Assembly (NCBI RefSeq): GCF_900129505.1
Contig: NZ_LT670818.1
Coordinates: 2,542,001-2,606,000, forward strand
Length of the DNA: 64,000 bases
Reading direction: 5' to 3'
Origin: Bradyrhizobium erythrophlei
GTDB taxonomy: Bacteria > Pseudomonadota > Alphaproteobacteria > Rhizobiales > Xanthobacteraceae
The position numbers were made by a program, and so were the translations under genes. Shown here one piece after another: positions 51,121 through 59,347 of this stretch (position 1 is its first letter; every line of letters starts with the position of its first letter). Below the pieces are notes generated by a model. The model worked only from the letters and a program-made list of their open reading frames with translations, was not told where the DNA came from and ran no database searches.

Positions 51121-52356
51121 AACGCCCAGGCCCAGCGCGGATTGTTCTATCCGCAGGTCACGGGTAATTCGACATCCTCGAATCTGCTGCTTTCCAATGC
51201 CGGCAGCGTGTTCGGCGCCGATTTCGGTTCGGTCCCGCAGACCCGGTATTCGCTGGTGACCAATCAGCTGACTGTGTCATTCGTACCGGATATCTGGGGC
51301 GGCAATTTTCGCGCGGTGGAGAGTCTCGATGCGGTAGCGGAACAGCAACTGTTCCAGCTGGAGGCCGCCTACCTGGCACTGACGAGCAATGTCGCGACGG
51401 CCGCCATCCAGGAGGCATCGCTCCGCGGCCAGATCGCGGCCACCCAGCGCATCATCGGCATCGAACGCAACCTTCTCGATATATTAAAACGCCAGTTCAA
51501 GTTCGGCCAGGCCGCGCAAGCCGACGTGCTGGCGCAGGACGCCGCTCTTGCGGCGGCTGAGCAACTGCTTCCGCCGCTCGAGAAACAGCTCGCACAGCAG
51601 CGCAATCTGCTGACGGCGCTGGCCGGCCAATTATCCGCCGACGAGATCCTGCAGAAGTTCGACCTCGCCCATTTCAACTTGCCGGCGAACCTGCCCGTCA
51701 GCCTGCCCAGCAAGCTTGTCGAGCAGCGCCCTGATGTGAGGGCAGCGGAAGCCAACATGCACGCGGCAGGCGCACTGGTTGGCGTTGCGATCGCTGCCCG
51801 GCTGCCGAATTTCGTGCTCTCGGCCAATGGGGGATCGAGCGGCTATAACCTCGCCCAGAGCTTTGCGCCAGGAACCGGGTTTTATACGCTGGCGGCGAGT
51901 GCGACCGCGCCGATCTTCGACGGCTTTACACTCTACAACAAGCAGAAGGCGGCCGAGGCCGCTCTCGACCAGACCGAAGCCCAGTATCGCGCCGTCGTCA
52001 TCACCGGATTCCAGAACGTCGCCGACGCCTTGCGTGCCCTGCAATCGGACGCCCGCGCCGTGAAGGCAGCCCGACGCGCGGAGGATACCGCGAAGGCGAG
52101 CCTCGATATCGTTGAGAAGCAGTTGAATGCCGGTCAGGTCAATCAACTCGCGGTCCTCAATGCGCAGCAGACCTACCTGACCGCGGCGGTGATTCGCGTG
52201 CAAACGGAGGCCAATCGTCTTTCCGACACCGCCGCGCTGTTCATGGCGCTCGGCGGGGGTTGGCCGGCGGCCTGCACAACACCGGTCTGGCGGGAATGCC
52301 CGATGGGCGAAACCTCCGCCGAGCAGCCGGCGGATCGAGTTCAAGTCGCAAAGTAA
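51121..52356 (+). pseudogene. NodT/OprM-type outer-membrane channel lacking its N-terminus
   Basis: About 410 codons of an RND outer-membrane factor: RGLFYPQVTGNSTSSNLLLS, LVTNQLTVSFVPDIWGGNFR, VESLDAVAEQQLFQLEAAYL, PVSLPSKLVEQRPDVRAAEA, TLAASATAPIFDGFTLYNKQ, VNQLAVLNAQQTYLTAAVIR. The signal peptide and first 100 or so residues are replaced by the pump fragment in a different frame, so no secreted product is possible from this start. The open frame from 50689 is an artificial fusion created by a deletion. Confidence 0.75.
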
Positions 52357-52448
52357 TGGGATCCTTTGGCCAAGCGGTCGACGTACCTACGTAAGGTCAG
52401 TGTAAGCATGCGGTTTTAGTCTCCCGCTTTTGCGAGAGCCGTGATGGC

Positions 52449-52650
52449 ATGACCGAAGAAATTAAAGCATTGACGCGGGTACGGGCCGAGGTTTTGAAGA
52501 TCCGGCGGCTGGCAGAAGAAATACCCGACAATGGCGGCGAATGTCGCCGATAAACTGGAGGACCTGCCGCGAAATATCGTGTCGATGCCCCCGCTGCGGC
52601 CACAAGTGCCCGCGCGGCGGCACGAAGTTGAAACGACCTTGAGGCAATAA
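52449..52650 (+). pseudogene. Small hypothetical gene split by a frameshift
   Basis: The first frame gives MTEEIKALTRVRAEVLKIRR, LAEEIPDN and then stops at codon 35; the continuation lies in the next frame as AANVADKLEDLPRNIVSMPP, LRPQVPARRHEVETTLRQ, stop at 52650. Together they would make a helical protein of about 66 residues, the kind of short basic protein I recall in Bradyrhizobium. An indel near 52532 separates the halves. Confidence 0.5.
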
Positions 52651-52651
52651 T

Positions 52652-52780
52652 ATGCGAACGCTCCTGACCATCCTAATCGCTCTTGGGGTCATTTGCATTT
52701 GGGACGTCAATTACAACCACGGCGCCCTTACCGACGGAACGAGAAGCATGCTGCGAGATATCGGTCACAGTATCCCCTGA
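52652..52780 (+). CDS. 42-residue membrane-anchored peptide
   Basis: MRTLLTILIALGVICIWDVN is a hydrophobic anchor or signal, followed by YNHGALTDGTRSMLRDIGHS and IP. The ATG lies one base after the previous frame's stop, implying coupling. It resembles short exported peptides that I recall in rhizobia (anchor plus a helix ending in R.I.HS). Function unknown. Confidence 0.5.
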   Translation: MRTLLTILIALGVICIWDVNYNHGALTDGTRSMLRDIGHSIP

Positions 52781-53248
52781 GCTTGCCGATCAATTACGAA
52801 CATCATCCAGTCGAGTCGCCTTATCGGATACGGTTTGCGATCTTTGTGCGCGAAGGCGATCAGACCTACGACAAGGTGAATGAGGTTCCCCAACAGCTGC
52901 GCAACCGCATCCTTGCAGTGAGGCCTTTCGATGTGAGCGCTATGATGGTCGACAACCGATTAGTTGGTAGGAACGAGCTCGAACCGCTCTTGGAAAAAAA
53001 GCTCGCGCCTTTAAAAAATGCTCGCGCCTTTAAATGTAGACTACATGCATATCCACTTTGCGGCAGCTGGCTGTTATGCCGCAAAAGTGCAACGAGCCTG
53101 GCTCTTGGCTGCTGATGTCGGCGCCTGGCACCTTTGAGACATGCCGACGGGCGCTGGGAATGTCCGTTAATCGGGCGGACCGGAAGTGGCTGGCCCGCGG
53201 TCAAAGTGACGCAGATGACCCGAAGGCGACTTCGTTGTTTCTTGCGCA
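52781..53248. other. Region without a convincing gene
   Basis: A plus frame in 52780-53040 is open (LPINYEHHPVESPYRIRFAI ... ILAVRPFDVSAMMVDNRLVG) and has protein-like composition but no good start, so it may be a fragment of an unrecognised gene. The rest is short frames. Confidence 0.35.
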
Positions 53249-54310
53249 ATGGAGAAGACGGCCGCTTTGATTAGCGATATGGTCGATTTGCTGCCTACCT
53301 TGGGGGCGTCCTTGAAACGTCGCAAATTCATTACGATGCTCTGCAGGACCGCCGCGGCGTGGCCCTTCGTAGGTCGGGCGCAGCAGAACGCGACGGGTGG
53401 GAGGATGTCGAAGATCGGTCTGCTGTGGCATGCCGGCAGTCGTGCAGAAGAGGGCGTGTATTTCGACGTGCTGATGAAGGCGTTTGGCGATCTTGGCTAT
53501 GTCGACGGCAGGAATGCCATCTTCCAGCATCGGTTTCCAGCCGAGCAGGCCGAGCGATTTCGTATGTTTGCGCGGGAGCTTGTCGACGAGAAGCCGGACG
53601 TGATCATCGCCGTCACCGGACAGGGCGCGGTCGAGGTCAAGCGTGCCTCTGGCACCGTTCCCATTGTCCTAGTGCTTGCACCTGACCCGGTTCATGACGG
53701 GCTTGTCGAAAGCCTAGCGCATCCGGGCGGCAGCGTGATCGGGCTGTCGTTGATGAATACGGATCTGTCGGGTAAGAGGATTGCCCTTTTGCAGGAAGCG
53801 GTTCCGAACCTTTCCCGCCTAGCGCTTGTTTACGATTCACATTTTTCAGCGAGTGCACCGGCTTTCGTGAACGCGGCGAAGGCAGCCGGTATTGAACTGC
53901 GCGCGGTGCCCGTGCCGGCGCCGGAAGCAATTGGTGAGGCGTTCACGTCGGCTGCGCGGGACGGTTTTCAGGCCGTGATAACCACCGGATCAATGTTGTA
54001 TAACGAACGGGTGCGGGCCGCTGCCGCAGCATTGGCGAACCAAATTCCGGCAGAGGCCGCCGTTGGCGAAATGGCGCAAAACGACGGCATCCTGATGTCC
54101 TACGGACAGCATTTCCAGACTATTTTCGCAAATCGGCTGGGTATGCCGACAAAATCCTCAAGGGTGTAAGCCCGAAAGACCTTCCCGTCGAACAAGCGAC
54201 ACGCTTCAAGCTAGTGCTCAATCTCAAGACCGCCAAAGCGATTGGCTTAGCACTCCCTACATCACTGCTTGTTGAAGCCGACGAGGTTATCGAACGAGGT
54301 TTTTTAACTT
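53249..54310 (+). pseudogene. ABC transporter substrate-binding protein (PF04392 type) with frameshift
   Basis: Begins with a Tat-like leader (LKRRKFITMLCRTAAAWPFV, GRAQQ; possible TTG start at 53312). The family core follows: SKIGLLWHAGSRAEEGVYFD, DLGYVDGRNAIFQHRFPAEQ, LAHPGGSVIGLSLMNTDLSG, NDGILMSYGQHFQTIF. There the frame ends as ANRLGMPTKSSRV. The true C-terminus is in the next frame: RKSAGYADKILKGVSPKDLP, VEQATRFKLVLNLKTAKAIG, LALPTSLLVEADEVIE. A one-base indel near 54125 is enough to explain it. No permease or ATPase adjoins, as often for this orphan family. Confidence 0.75.
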
Positions 54311-54858
54311 CCGCTGTTGATGCTGTGGACGGCTCCTCTAGCGGCACATCGGTGCCATGGATGTGGGCGCTGTTGAGGCTCCCGCAATTCGGAGGAGCGA
54401 GCCATGCAGACGACAACGATGGATCCTTGCTCCACTGAAGAAAGTCATCGACAGCACGCTTCGGCCGATAGCAAATCTCAGACGATGAGCGAGAGTTCTT
54501 TCTCGGCCAGCTTCCTGCGCACGTCTTCAAGGGCATTTGCCGCGGGCTGGCTGAGGATACATTCGGCGGCGAGGTAGCCCCTTATCGGTCGGCCAACGAA
54601 GTTATGAGATCCTGCGTAGCGAATGTCTTGAACAATTGTTGGATCTATATCACGCAAATAAACGAACCCTTGGGCAAGGCGGAGCCTGCCAAAGCCGGAG
54701 CAGGCAACATCATAATTATCAAGGCAAGACCAGCATGAATGAGCACACTGAATGTGTCCGTGGGTCGCCTTCGCGCAAAGGGCCTCCTCTGACCGAAGGT
54801 CGCCGGCATCGATACTGAAATCCTGAAGGGGATGCGAGGTGGTGCCGTCACCGCGCCA
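54311..54858. other. Non-coding stretch before the amidase
   Basis: About 550 bases holding only short unconvincing frames. The frame of the binding-protein C-terminus happens to remain open to 54438. No RNA gene or repeat recognised. Confidence 0.4.
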
Positions 54859-55863
54859 TCAGGGCGGACCGAGGAAGGCCTCTTGCGGACCACAGAATTC
54901 CTTCGCTGCCGCCGCGACGGCGCTGCTGATGATGTCCCGGCGTTCAGGCGAGCCCATCTTGAGCTCTTCGTCCCGGTTGATGATAGAGCCTGCCTCCAGC
55001 AGGACGGCAGGCATCCGGGTCGATTTCAGTACGACGAGCTGATCGTAGCTATAGACGCCGGTTTCCTTGTTCAGCAGCGGGTGCTGGTACCGACCCATGA
55101 TGGCCAGGGTATATTGCTGGGCATATTGCAAGCCCTGGGCCTTCATTTCCTTGGCAACCAGTTCGGCGAATGAGAGGCTCGTCTTGAAATCCGGGTTGTT
55201 GCGGGAGACGAAGACGGAATAGCCACTGAAGCGGTCACTGAAATGACTTTTCTTGCCCTCGAATTCCCAGTCCTCGAGCAATGAGTTGGGTACGGAGTCG
55301 TGGTGGATCGAAAGGAAGAGGTTTGCGTGCAGATCGTTCGCCGCGTCGACTCGCTTGGCGAGGCTGGGCCTGGCCTTGCCCTCGGTCAAAAGCAACCTGG
55401 TCTCGGCAAAACCTTCGGCCTTCAATTTCTCCTCGATCCGTCGCGCAAGGCGCAGATTGAAAACGAACTCGGCGACGTTCCGGGCGCTGGTCGCGCCTTC
55501 TGACTCGGCGGTATGTCCCACATCCAGAACGATTCGGAATTTCGAGGGCTCGCACAGCGCTGCGACCGGTTTCGGGAGGTTCAAATTGGCCAGCCCCAGG
55601 CCGGCGAGTTTTACATTGTGGGGTTTTGGCGAGGCGGCGCGCTTAGTCGAGGTGGCGTGCTTTGGCGAGGCGACGTGTGCAGGCGATTTGGTGTGCTTTG
55701 ACGAGCCTTTGCTGTGCTTTGACGAGCCTTTGAAGATGTCCGACAGCCAGCCGGCCTCGCTGACCTCGATCGGCAGAAGCACCAATGCGGCCATCACGGC
55801 GATGATGGTGCGGCGGCGCGGAACAAGGCCTGAGGGTGCGAATTTTCTACCTGACGACGGCAA
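54859..55863 (-). CDS. N-acetylmuramoyl-L-alanine amidase (Amidase_3)
   Basis: A 334-residue exported amidase that cleaves the peptide stem from peptidoglycan. Leader TIIAVMAALVLLPIEVSEA; then a low-complexity Lys/Ser/His/Pro linker (KGSSKHSKGSSKHTKSPAHV, PKHATSTKRAASPK, about 45-82). The catalytic domain has the zinc ligands in IVLDVGHTAESEG (His), ARRIEEKLKAEGF with the Glu nearby, and LFLSIHHDSVPN (His), and the terminal Glu in PAVLLEAGSIINRDEE. The basic linker might bind wall polymers. Single gene, no AmiC-like AMIN domain. Confidence 0.9.
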   Translation of the reverse strand: MPSSGRKFAPSGLVPRRRTIIAVMAALVLLPIEVSEAGWLSDIFKGSSKHSKGSSKHTKSPAHVASPKHATSTKRAASPKPHNVKLAGLGLANLNLPKPVAALCEPSKFRIVLDVGHTAESEGATSARNVAEFVFNLRLARRIEEKLKAEGFAETRLLLTEGKARPSLAKRVDAANDLHANLFLSIHHDSVPNSLLEDWEFEGKKSHFSDRFSGYSVFVSRNNPDFKTSLSFAELVAKEMKAQGLQYAQQYTLAIMGRYQHPLLNKETGVYSYDQLVVLKSTRMPAVLLEAGSIINRDEELKMGSPERRDIISSAVAAAAKEFCGPQEAFLGPP

Positions 55864-56019
55864 TCCCTGCTTTCCCCAGAATAATTTTCCGTTCGCGCTT
55901 CATGGCAGCACAAGACGACATTAACAGGGATTTTGAACCAGGAGTTACTGAAAATATATTACCAATTCGATCGGACGACCGGGATCAAAACTCTTTGAGA
56001 GCAGCAGCTTATCGCTCGC

Positions 56020-57150
56020 CTACCCCGTCTTGATCTCGTCAAATTGGGAACGCGCCTGTTCAAATTTGGCATTAAAGAGCCACATCGCATCAAGAATTTC
56101 CCGGAAGGTTGCAGATGTTCTTGCCCTGTCAGCATGTCCAAAGGCGAAGATGCTGTTGTTTCGCAGATATCCCATGATCGTCGGGTCGGAAATTCTGCAG
56201 TTGACCAGGTTGCCTGACTTAAGCGCGGCCCTAGTCGGAGTTGGAATAATTTGCATGAGTTCGAAGAGTTTCATTTGATCGATTGGATCTGGCAGTGTTT
56301 TTGCGATTGCGGCCACTTGCGGGAAAATATCTGCGTGGGTGCTCATAAGGGCATCGCGCACGGCGGTCCAGTGGTTAAGCCGATGATCCAGATTGCCAAC
56401 CCGTGCCTCTTCCATCTTGTCGCGACGGCTCAGTGCAGGATTGAAAGCTGCTACCGATTTTTTTATCGCGGACCACTTCTTTTGACCGATTTGATCTTCG
56501 GATGGGCCCGTTTGCAAACTTCCCTTGTATCTGTTCGAGCGCGCGTTCCCCGCGTTTTGATTGCCATTTGTCTCGGCGAAGAAGAGCCCTAGGCTGATGC
56601 GGCCTGCCGCTTCAGCATTCGCCGCGTCAAGGCCCTTGGCTCGCGCAATCGCAATTCCCAAATCGACGACATCCTTGAATGGAGTATCTGAGTTTTGCGC
56701 TTTGGCGGGTGGCGCGTCCATGAGGTCGAAAAGCTTCCTGTACTCATCGAGCAGCGGCTCGCTGTCGGCATCAAAGTACGCCGGAGGAATTCCGAATTTA
56801 TTGGGTCTTCCGATTTTGGACGGAAGAGCATCGGTGAGGTCTTTGTACGCGCTCATCATGTCGTTGCGTGCAAGATAGAGCGCTTGTCCCGGCAAGTTCG
56901 GCAGTCGTTGATTCGAATTGATCTGGACGCGCCGCTGACCCAGGATCGACTTGAAACGGTTTACTGCATTGCTATACACATTGAGTGCATCCGATTGCTT
57001 TTTCGTGAGCGTGTCCGGCTGACCCATTGCAGGCGAGACGAGCACGGCGGCCGTGAAGACGATTGTATCGGTGGCAATGGAAACCGGCGGTGTGAAGAGT
57101 CCGAGAGCAAGAGCTACCGTGGGCGCGGCGGTATAACTTCTTATCACCAT
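56020..57150 (-). CDS. Exported protein of unknown function, possibly wall-related
   Basis: About 376 residues from the ATG at 57150 (MVIRSYTAAPTVALALGLFT), a signal-like start; ATG at 57168 is the alternative. The middle segment ISLGLFFAETNGNQNAGNAR, SNRYKGSLQTGPSEDQIGQK, KWSAIKKSV resembles the E...YKGSLQ arrangement of lysozyme-like transglycosylases, but I cannot confirm a catalytic core. The C-terminal part is helical with a Cys (NLVNCRISDPTIMGYLRNNS). Neighbour of an amidase on the same strand. Confidence 0.6.
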   Translation of the reverse strand: MVIRSYTAAPTVALALGLFTPPVSIATDTIVFTAAVLVSPAMGQPDTLTKKQSDALNVYSNAVNRFKSILGQRRVQINSNQRLPNLPGQALYLARNDMMSAYKDLTDALPSKIGRPNKFGIPPAYFDADSEPLLDEYRKLFDLMDAPPAKAQNSDTPFKDVVDLGIAIARAKGLDAANAEAAGRISLGLFFAETNGNQNAGNARSNRYKGSLQTGPSEDQIGQKKWSAIKKSVAAFNPALSRRDKMEEARVGNLDHRLNHWTAVRDALMSTHADIFPQVAAIAKTLPDPIDQMKLFELMQIIPTPTRAALKSGNLVNCRISDPTIMGYLRNNSIFAFGHADRARTSATFREILDAMWLFNAKFEQARSQFDEIKTG

Positions 57151-57357
57151 GGCAGTTTCCGGGCCCAAGTTTCATCGGGTACGGCTCGCTGGGTCTAAAC
57201 AGCGAATGCGCGGCTTGGCGAGACGAAAACCCCCAAAGCCCACGCAATGTCCGTTCCTAGCGGGGTGTTGCGAAACTCTTTTTGGATCACTGAAGACAAA
57301 TTGTCTAGGCTGTAGGCGGCGATCAGATAATCGTGCGGGGGGACCCAGCAACTAGGA
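57151..57357. other. Intergenic spacer
   Basis: About 200 bases with the promoter region of the 376-residue protein. No gene seen. Confidence 0.35.
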
Positions 57358-57528
57358 CTAATCTTCGTCCGGCTCGCGCACAACCGGCGGTTCGTCGACG
57401 GAATCCTCTTCCTCTTCGTCCTCGTCCTCTTCATCAGGATCTCGGGGCGGTATCGTGTTGCCCATGATCACGAAGGGACTCCAGTCAATCAATCTGGTCG
57501 ATGATTCCTCGGGGATGAGTGGGGTCAT
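57358..57528 (-). CDS. Small highly acidic protein
   Basis: A 56-residue protein: MTPLIPEESSTRLIDWSPFV, IMGNTIPPRDPDEEDEDE, EEEEDSVDEPPVVREPDED. The ribosome site GGAG is seven bases from the ATG. The C-terminal half is almost entirely Asp/Glu/Pro. The compact hydrophobic N-terminal part is conserved in proteins I recall from Bradyrhizobium. Possibly a cation binder or nucleic-acid mimic; function unknown. Confidence 0.65.
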   Translation of the reverse strand: MTPLIPEESSTRLIDWSPFVIMGNTIPPRDPDEEDEDEEEEDSVDEPPVVREPDED

Positions 57529-57580
57529 GTTGTTGCTCCTCGGGCGTGCACCCTAGGGGAGGCCGCCAACAGAGGCGGCC

Positions 57581-57802
57581 TTACCGGATGCGTAGTTCTG
57601 CGACTGCCAGAGCCGAAAGCTGCGCCGCGTCATGGACACCAGCTTGCGCGATCTTGATGATTCGCTTCGCGATCATTTCCGTTAGGGGGTCGTCGCGATC
57701 CTTGACGCAGAGGGCATGCAACGCTTGCTCGTATGCCTCTGTGATGCGCCTAATCTCTTCCGGCTCAAAGGCAGAGTTCTTTAATAGCCGATAGATAGCC
57801 AT
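57581..57802 (-). CDS. Small helical hypothetical protein
   Basis: A 73-residue soluble protein: MAIYRLLKNSAFEPEEIRRI, TEAYEQALHALCVKDRDDPL, TEMIAKRIIKIAQAGVHDAA. Fully alpha-helical by appearance, and of a type I recall as widespread in Bradyrhizobiaceae without assigned function. It immediately follows the next gene (2-bp gap), so the two are probably co-transcribed. Confidence 0.7.
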   Translation of the reverse strand: MAIYRLLKNSAFEPEEIRRITEAYEQALHALCVKDRDDPLTEMIAKRIIKIAQAGVHDAAQLSALAVAELRIR

Positions 57803-57804
57803 TT

Positions 57805-58011
57805 CTAATTGAACTTATCTTGGTGCCTGTAGCCCGAGGCCGGCCACTTCGTCATATGAGAAGCTGTCTCGGCTCGGCGGGCTTTGCGAAGCAGGAGGTC
57901 GCGCTCAACGCCCGGCGGGGTACCTTGAGCCTGCTTGCGTAACTGCGTTGCTTCCTTGGCAAGGCTTTCTTCAAGGGAGGTAGTTTGTGTGAAACGGCGA
58001 TGCTCTGGCAT
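57805..58011 (-). CDS. Small hypothetical protein (68 residues)
   Basis: I start at 58011 (MPEHRRFTQTTSLEESLAKE) because GGAG lies seven bases upstream; ATGs at 58023 and 58065 extend it. The sequence continues ATQLRKQAQGTPPGVERDLL, LRKARRAETASHMTKWPASG. This helical repeat with LRK.A...PPG..RD.LLRKARR.E is a familiar short rhizobial protein of unknown function. Two bases before the next gene. Confidence 0.7.
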   Translation of the reverse strand: MPEHRRFTQTTSLEESLAKEATQLRKQAQGTPPGVERDLLLRKARRAETASHMTKWPASGYRHQDKFN

Positions 58012-58182
58012 ACGCAGCTCCATCCATTTGAGGATTGGCGGGAGCGCGATCGGCGTTCTCATCACCGATAGCTGCCATGAGACCAGGCGGTGATGACAAA
58101 GTGTGCGCCCTGATCGTGAGAAGCGCCAGAACTTTCAATATTAACTTTCTGCCGGAATCAAGTTAGGCGCACTAGGCTAGTG

Positions 58183-58365
58183 TCATTCCGGCTTTCTCGC
58201 TGGACGTTCAATAAGTTCGTAAGTGGGAACGTGGGTAGTTTCCCGCCACGATTCGAGAGCAGCTCCGCAGACCGTGCAGACCGCGTCACCCGTATGCGGT
58301 ACCAAGAACTTCTCTTCAGTGCGTCTGTACTCGGCGCCGCAATTGCACTGCACAATTGTCGCCAT
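58183..58365 (-). CDS. Small zinc-ribbon protein
   Basis: A 60-residue protein with two cysteine pairs: MATIVQCNCGAEYRRTEEKF, LVPHTGDAVCTVCGAALESW. The spacing fits a single zinc ribbon. The C-terminal tail is HVPTYELIERPARKPE. The start at 58365 is chosen because the zinc module begins there; the frame is open to 58419. Possibly RNA- or protein-binding; no clear neighbours in function. Confidence 0.65.
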   Translation of the reverse strand: MATIVQCNCGAEYRRTEEKFLVPHTGDAVCTVCGAALESWRETTHVPTYELIERPARKPE

Positions 58366-58576
58366 CCCCGGAATATGCGCTTCGGACGGTCGGTTTTCCA
58401 GCTCGGAACTCTGCCACAATCGAACTGATCACTACCAGAATGCCGCTCGCCGAGCCCGCGGGACTCACCGATGCGGGTCCGGCTCGCGGCTTCATGGTAC
58501 CGGCCGATCGGCGCCAGCACACGGCTCGGCTGCACTGGTCAGCGGGTGAAGCATCCGAATCGGCTATAAGTATTAG

Positions 58577-58735
58577 ATGCACCTGACCAGTGCGCCGCAC
58601 CTATTGCCCATCACTTCCTTGCTCGCGGGATTGTTCCTGCTGCTCGCGCCTCGGGTCGTGAGCTTCGCTGTCGCTGTCTATCTGATCTTCGTCGGCCTTC
58701 TCGGGCTGAACGCGATCTATCACATCGTCAAATAA
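58577..58735 (+). CDS. DUF3096-family membrane peptide
   Basis: A 52-residue protein with two short hydrophobic helices: MHLTSAPHLLPITSLLAGLF, LLLAPRVVSFAVAVYLIFVG, LLGLNAIYHIVK. This is the DUF3096 pattern (helix, PR turn, second helix with YLI.VGLLGL). Inner membrane; function unknown. No clear ribosome site. Confidence 0.7.
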   Translation: MHLTSAPHLLPITSLLAGLFLLLAPRVVSFAVAVYLIFVGLLGLNAIYHIVK

Positions 58736-58873
58736 AGCCGGTACGCGGGACTGAAGCCCCGCGCCCTGGTCGATCGTCACGCTATGATGCGCCGCGCGCG
58801 GACGGTTCTCAGCAGTCTCTTCAGATCGCCGCAGATCAAGGCTGACGGTCAACCCACTTCGCGAGCAATCTGC

Positions 58874-58966
58874 TCGAGATATTTAGCGGCGGTGTTGCTG
58901 TGGTTCGGCGTCGTGATGACGATCGTAATGGAGATAGGACTGATCCATCCACCGGTCGGCCTCAAA
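58874..58966 (+). pseudogene. TRAP transporter large-permease (DctM) fragment
   Basis: About 30 codons reading AAVLLWFGVVMTIVMEIGLI, HPPVGL, the conserved penultimate helix of DctM/TRAP large subunits (WFGV...EIGLIHPPVGLN). The remaining permease is absent on both sides. Confidence 0.55.
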
Positions 58967-59049
58967 TACGCCGCGCGGTCGCCTGCGCTTCCGATCACAA
59001 GCAGCAGATCAGGCGCCTGACGATAGACACTAGCCCGGTGAAACCAGAG

Positions 59050-59148
59050 GAGCGGATGGGCGTTTACGCATTTGCGGACAGCGAAGACTACCAGATTGGC
59101 TGCCGTGCGTTCCTGAGCAAGCGAAAAGCAGATTTTGTCGGCCGCTAG
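59050..59148 (+). pseudogene. Enoyl-CoA hydratase C-terminal fragment
   Basis: The last 33 codons read MGVYAFADSEDYQIGCRAFL, SKRKADFVGR, stop, the typical crotonase C-terminus (D...G..AFL.KR.P.F.GR). Everything before is missing. With the adjacent DctM scrap it marks a deleted catabolic region. Confidence 0.55.
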
Positions 59149-59347
59149 ACTAGCGAAGGCGTTCACCTCTAATATAAATCGCTTCTCGACAGAGTTCACG
59201 CGTTTGAGTTCAGAATGGATTGCCGCGCAAAGCGAGCCGAATCCTGACGCAGGAAGCGATATTTCGTCGTGTCGACTGAGGCGCTAGGCCGGAGCATTCA
59301 AGCTGAAGTGCTGGAAGATGTTGCCGATGCCAACGCCTGCGCATCGG
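59149..59347. other. Intergenic spacer
   Basis: About 200 bases of non-coding DNA between the hydratase fragment and the 3' end of the HWE kinase. Nothing recognised. Confidence 0.35.

Noticed and set aside
50689..52356. 555-codon frame as one outer-membrane protein
   Set aside because: Its first 140 codons are the wrong frame of a CusA-type pump fragment with no signal peptide.
55690..55820. Repeated KGSSKHSKGSSKHTK-coding DNA as a possible tandem repeat or CRISPR-like array
   Set aside because: Only a short in-frame low-complexity linker of the amidase; no regular spacer structure. I found no CRISPR array anywhere in the window.
58849..59199. 116-codon minus frame (MNSVEKRFILEVNAFASLAA)
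   Set aside because: The opposite strand encodes recognisable DctM and enoyl-CoA hydratase scraps, so this frame is more likely an antisense shadow.
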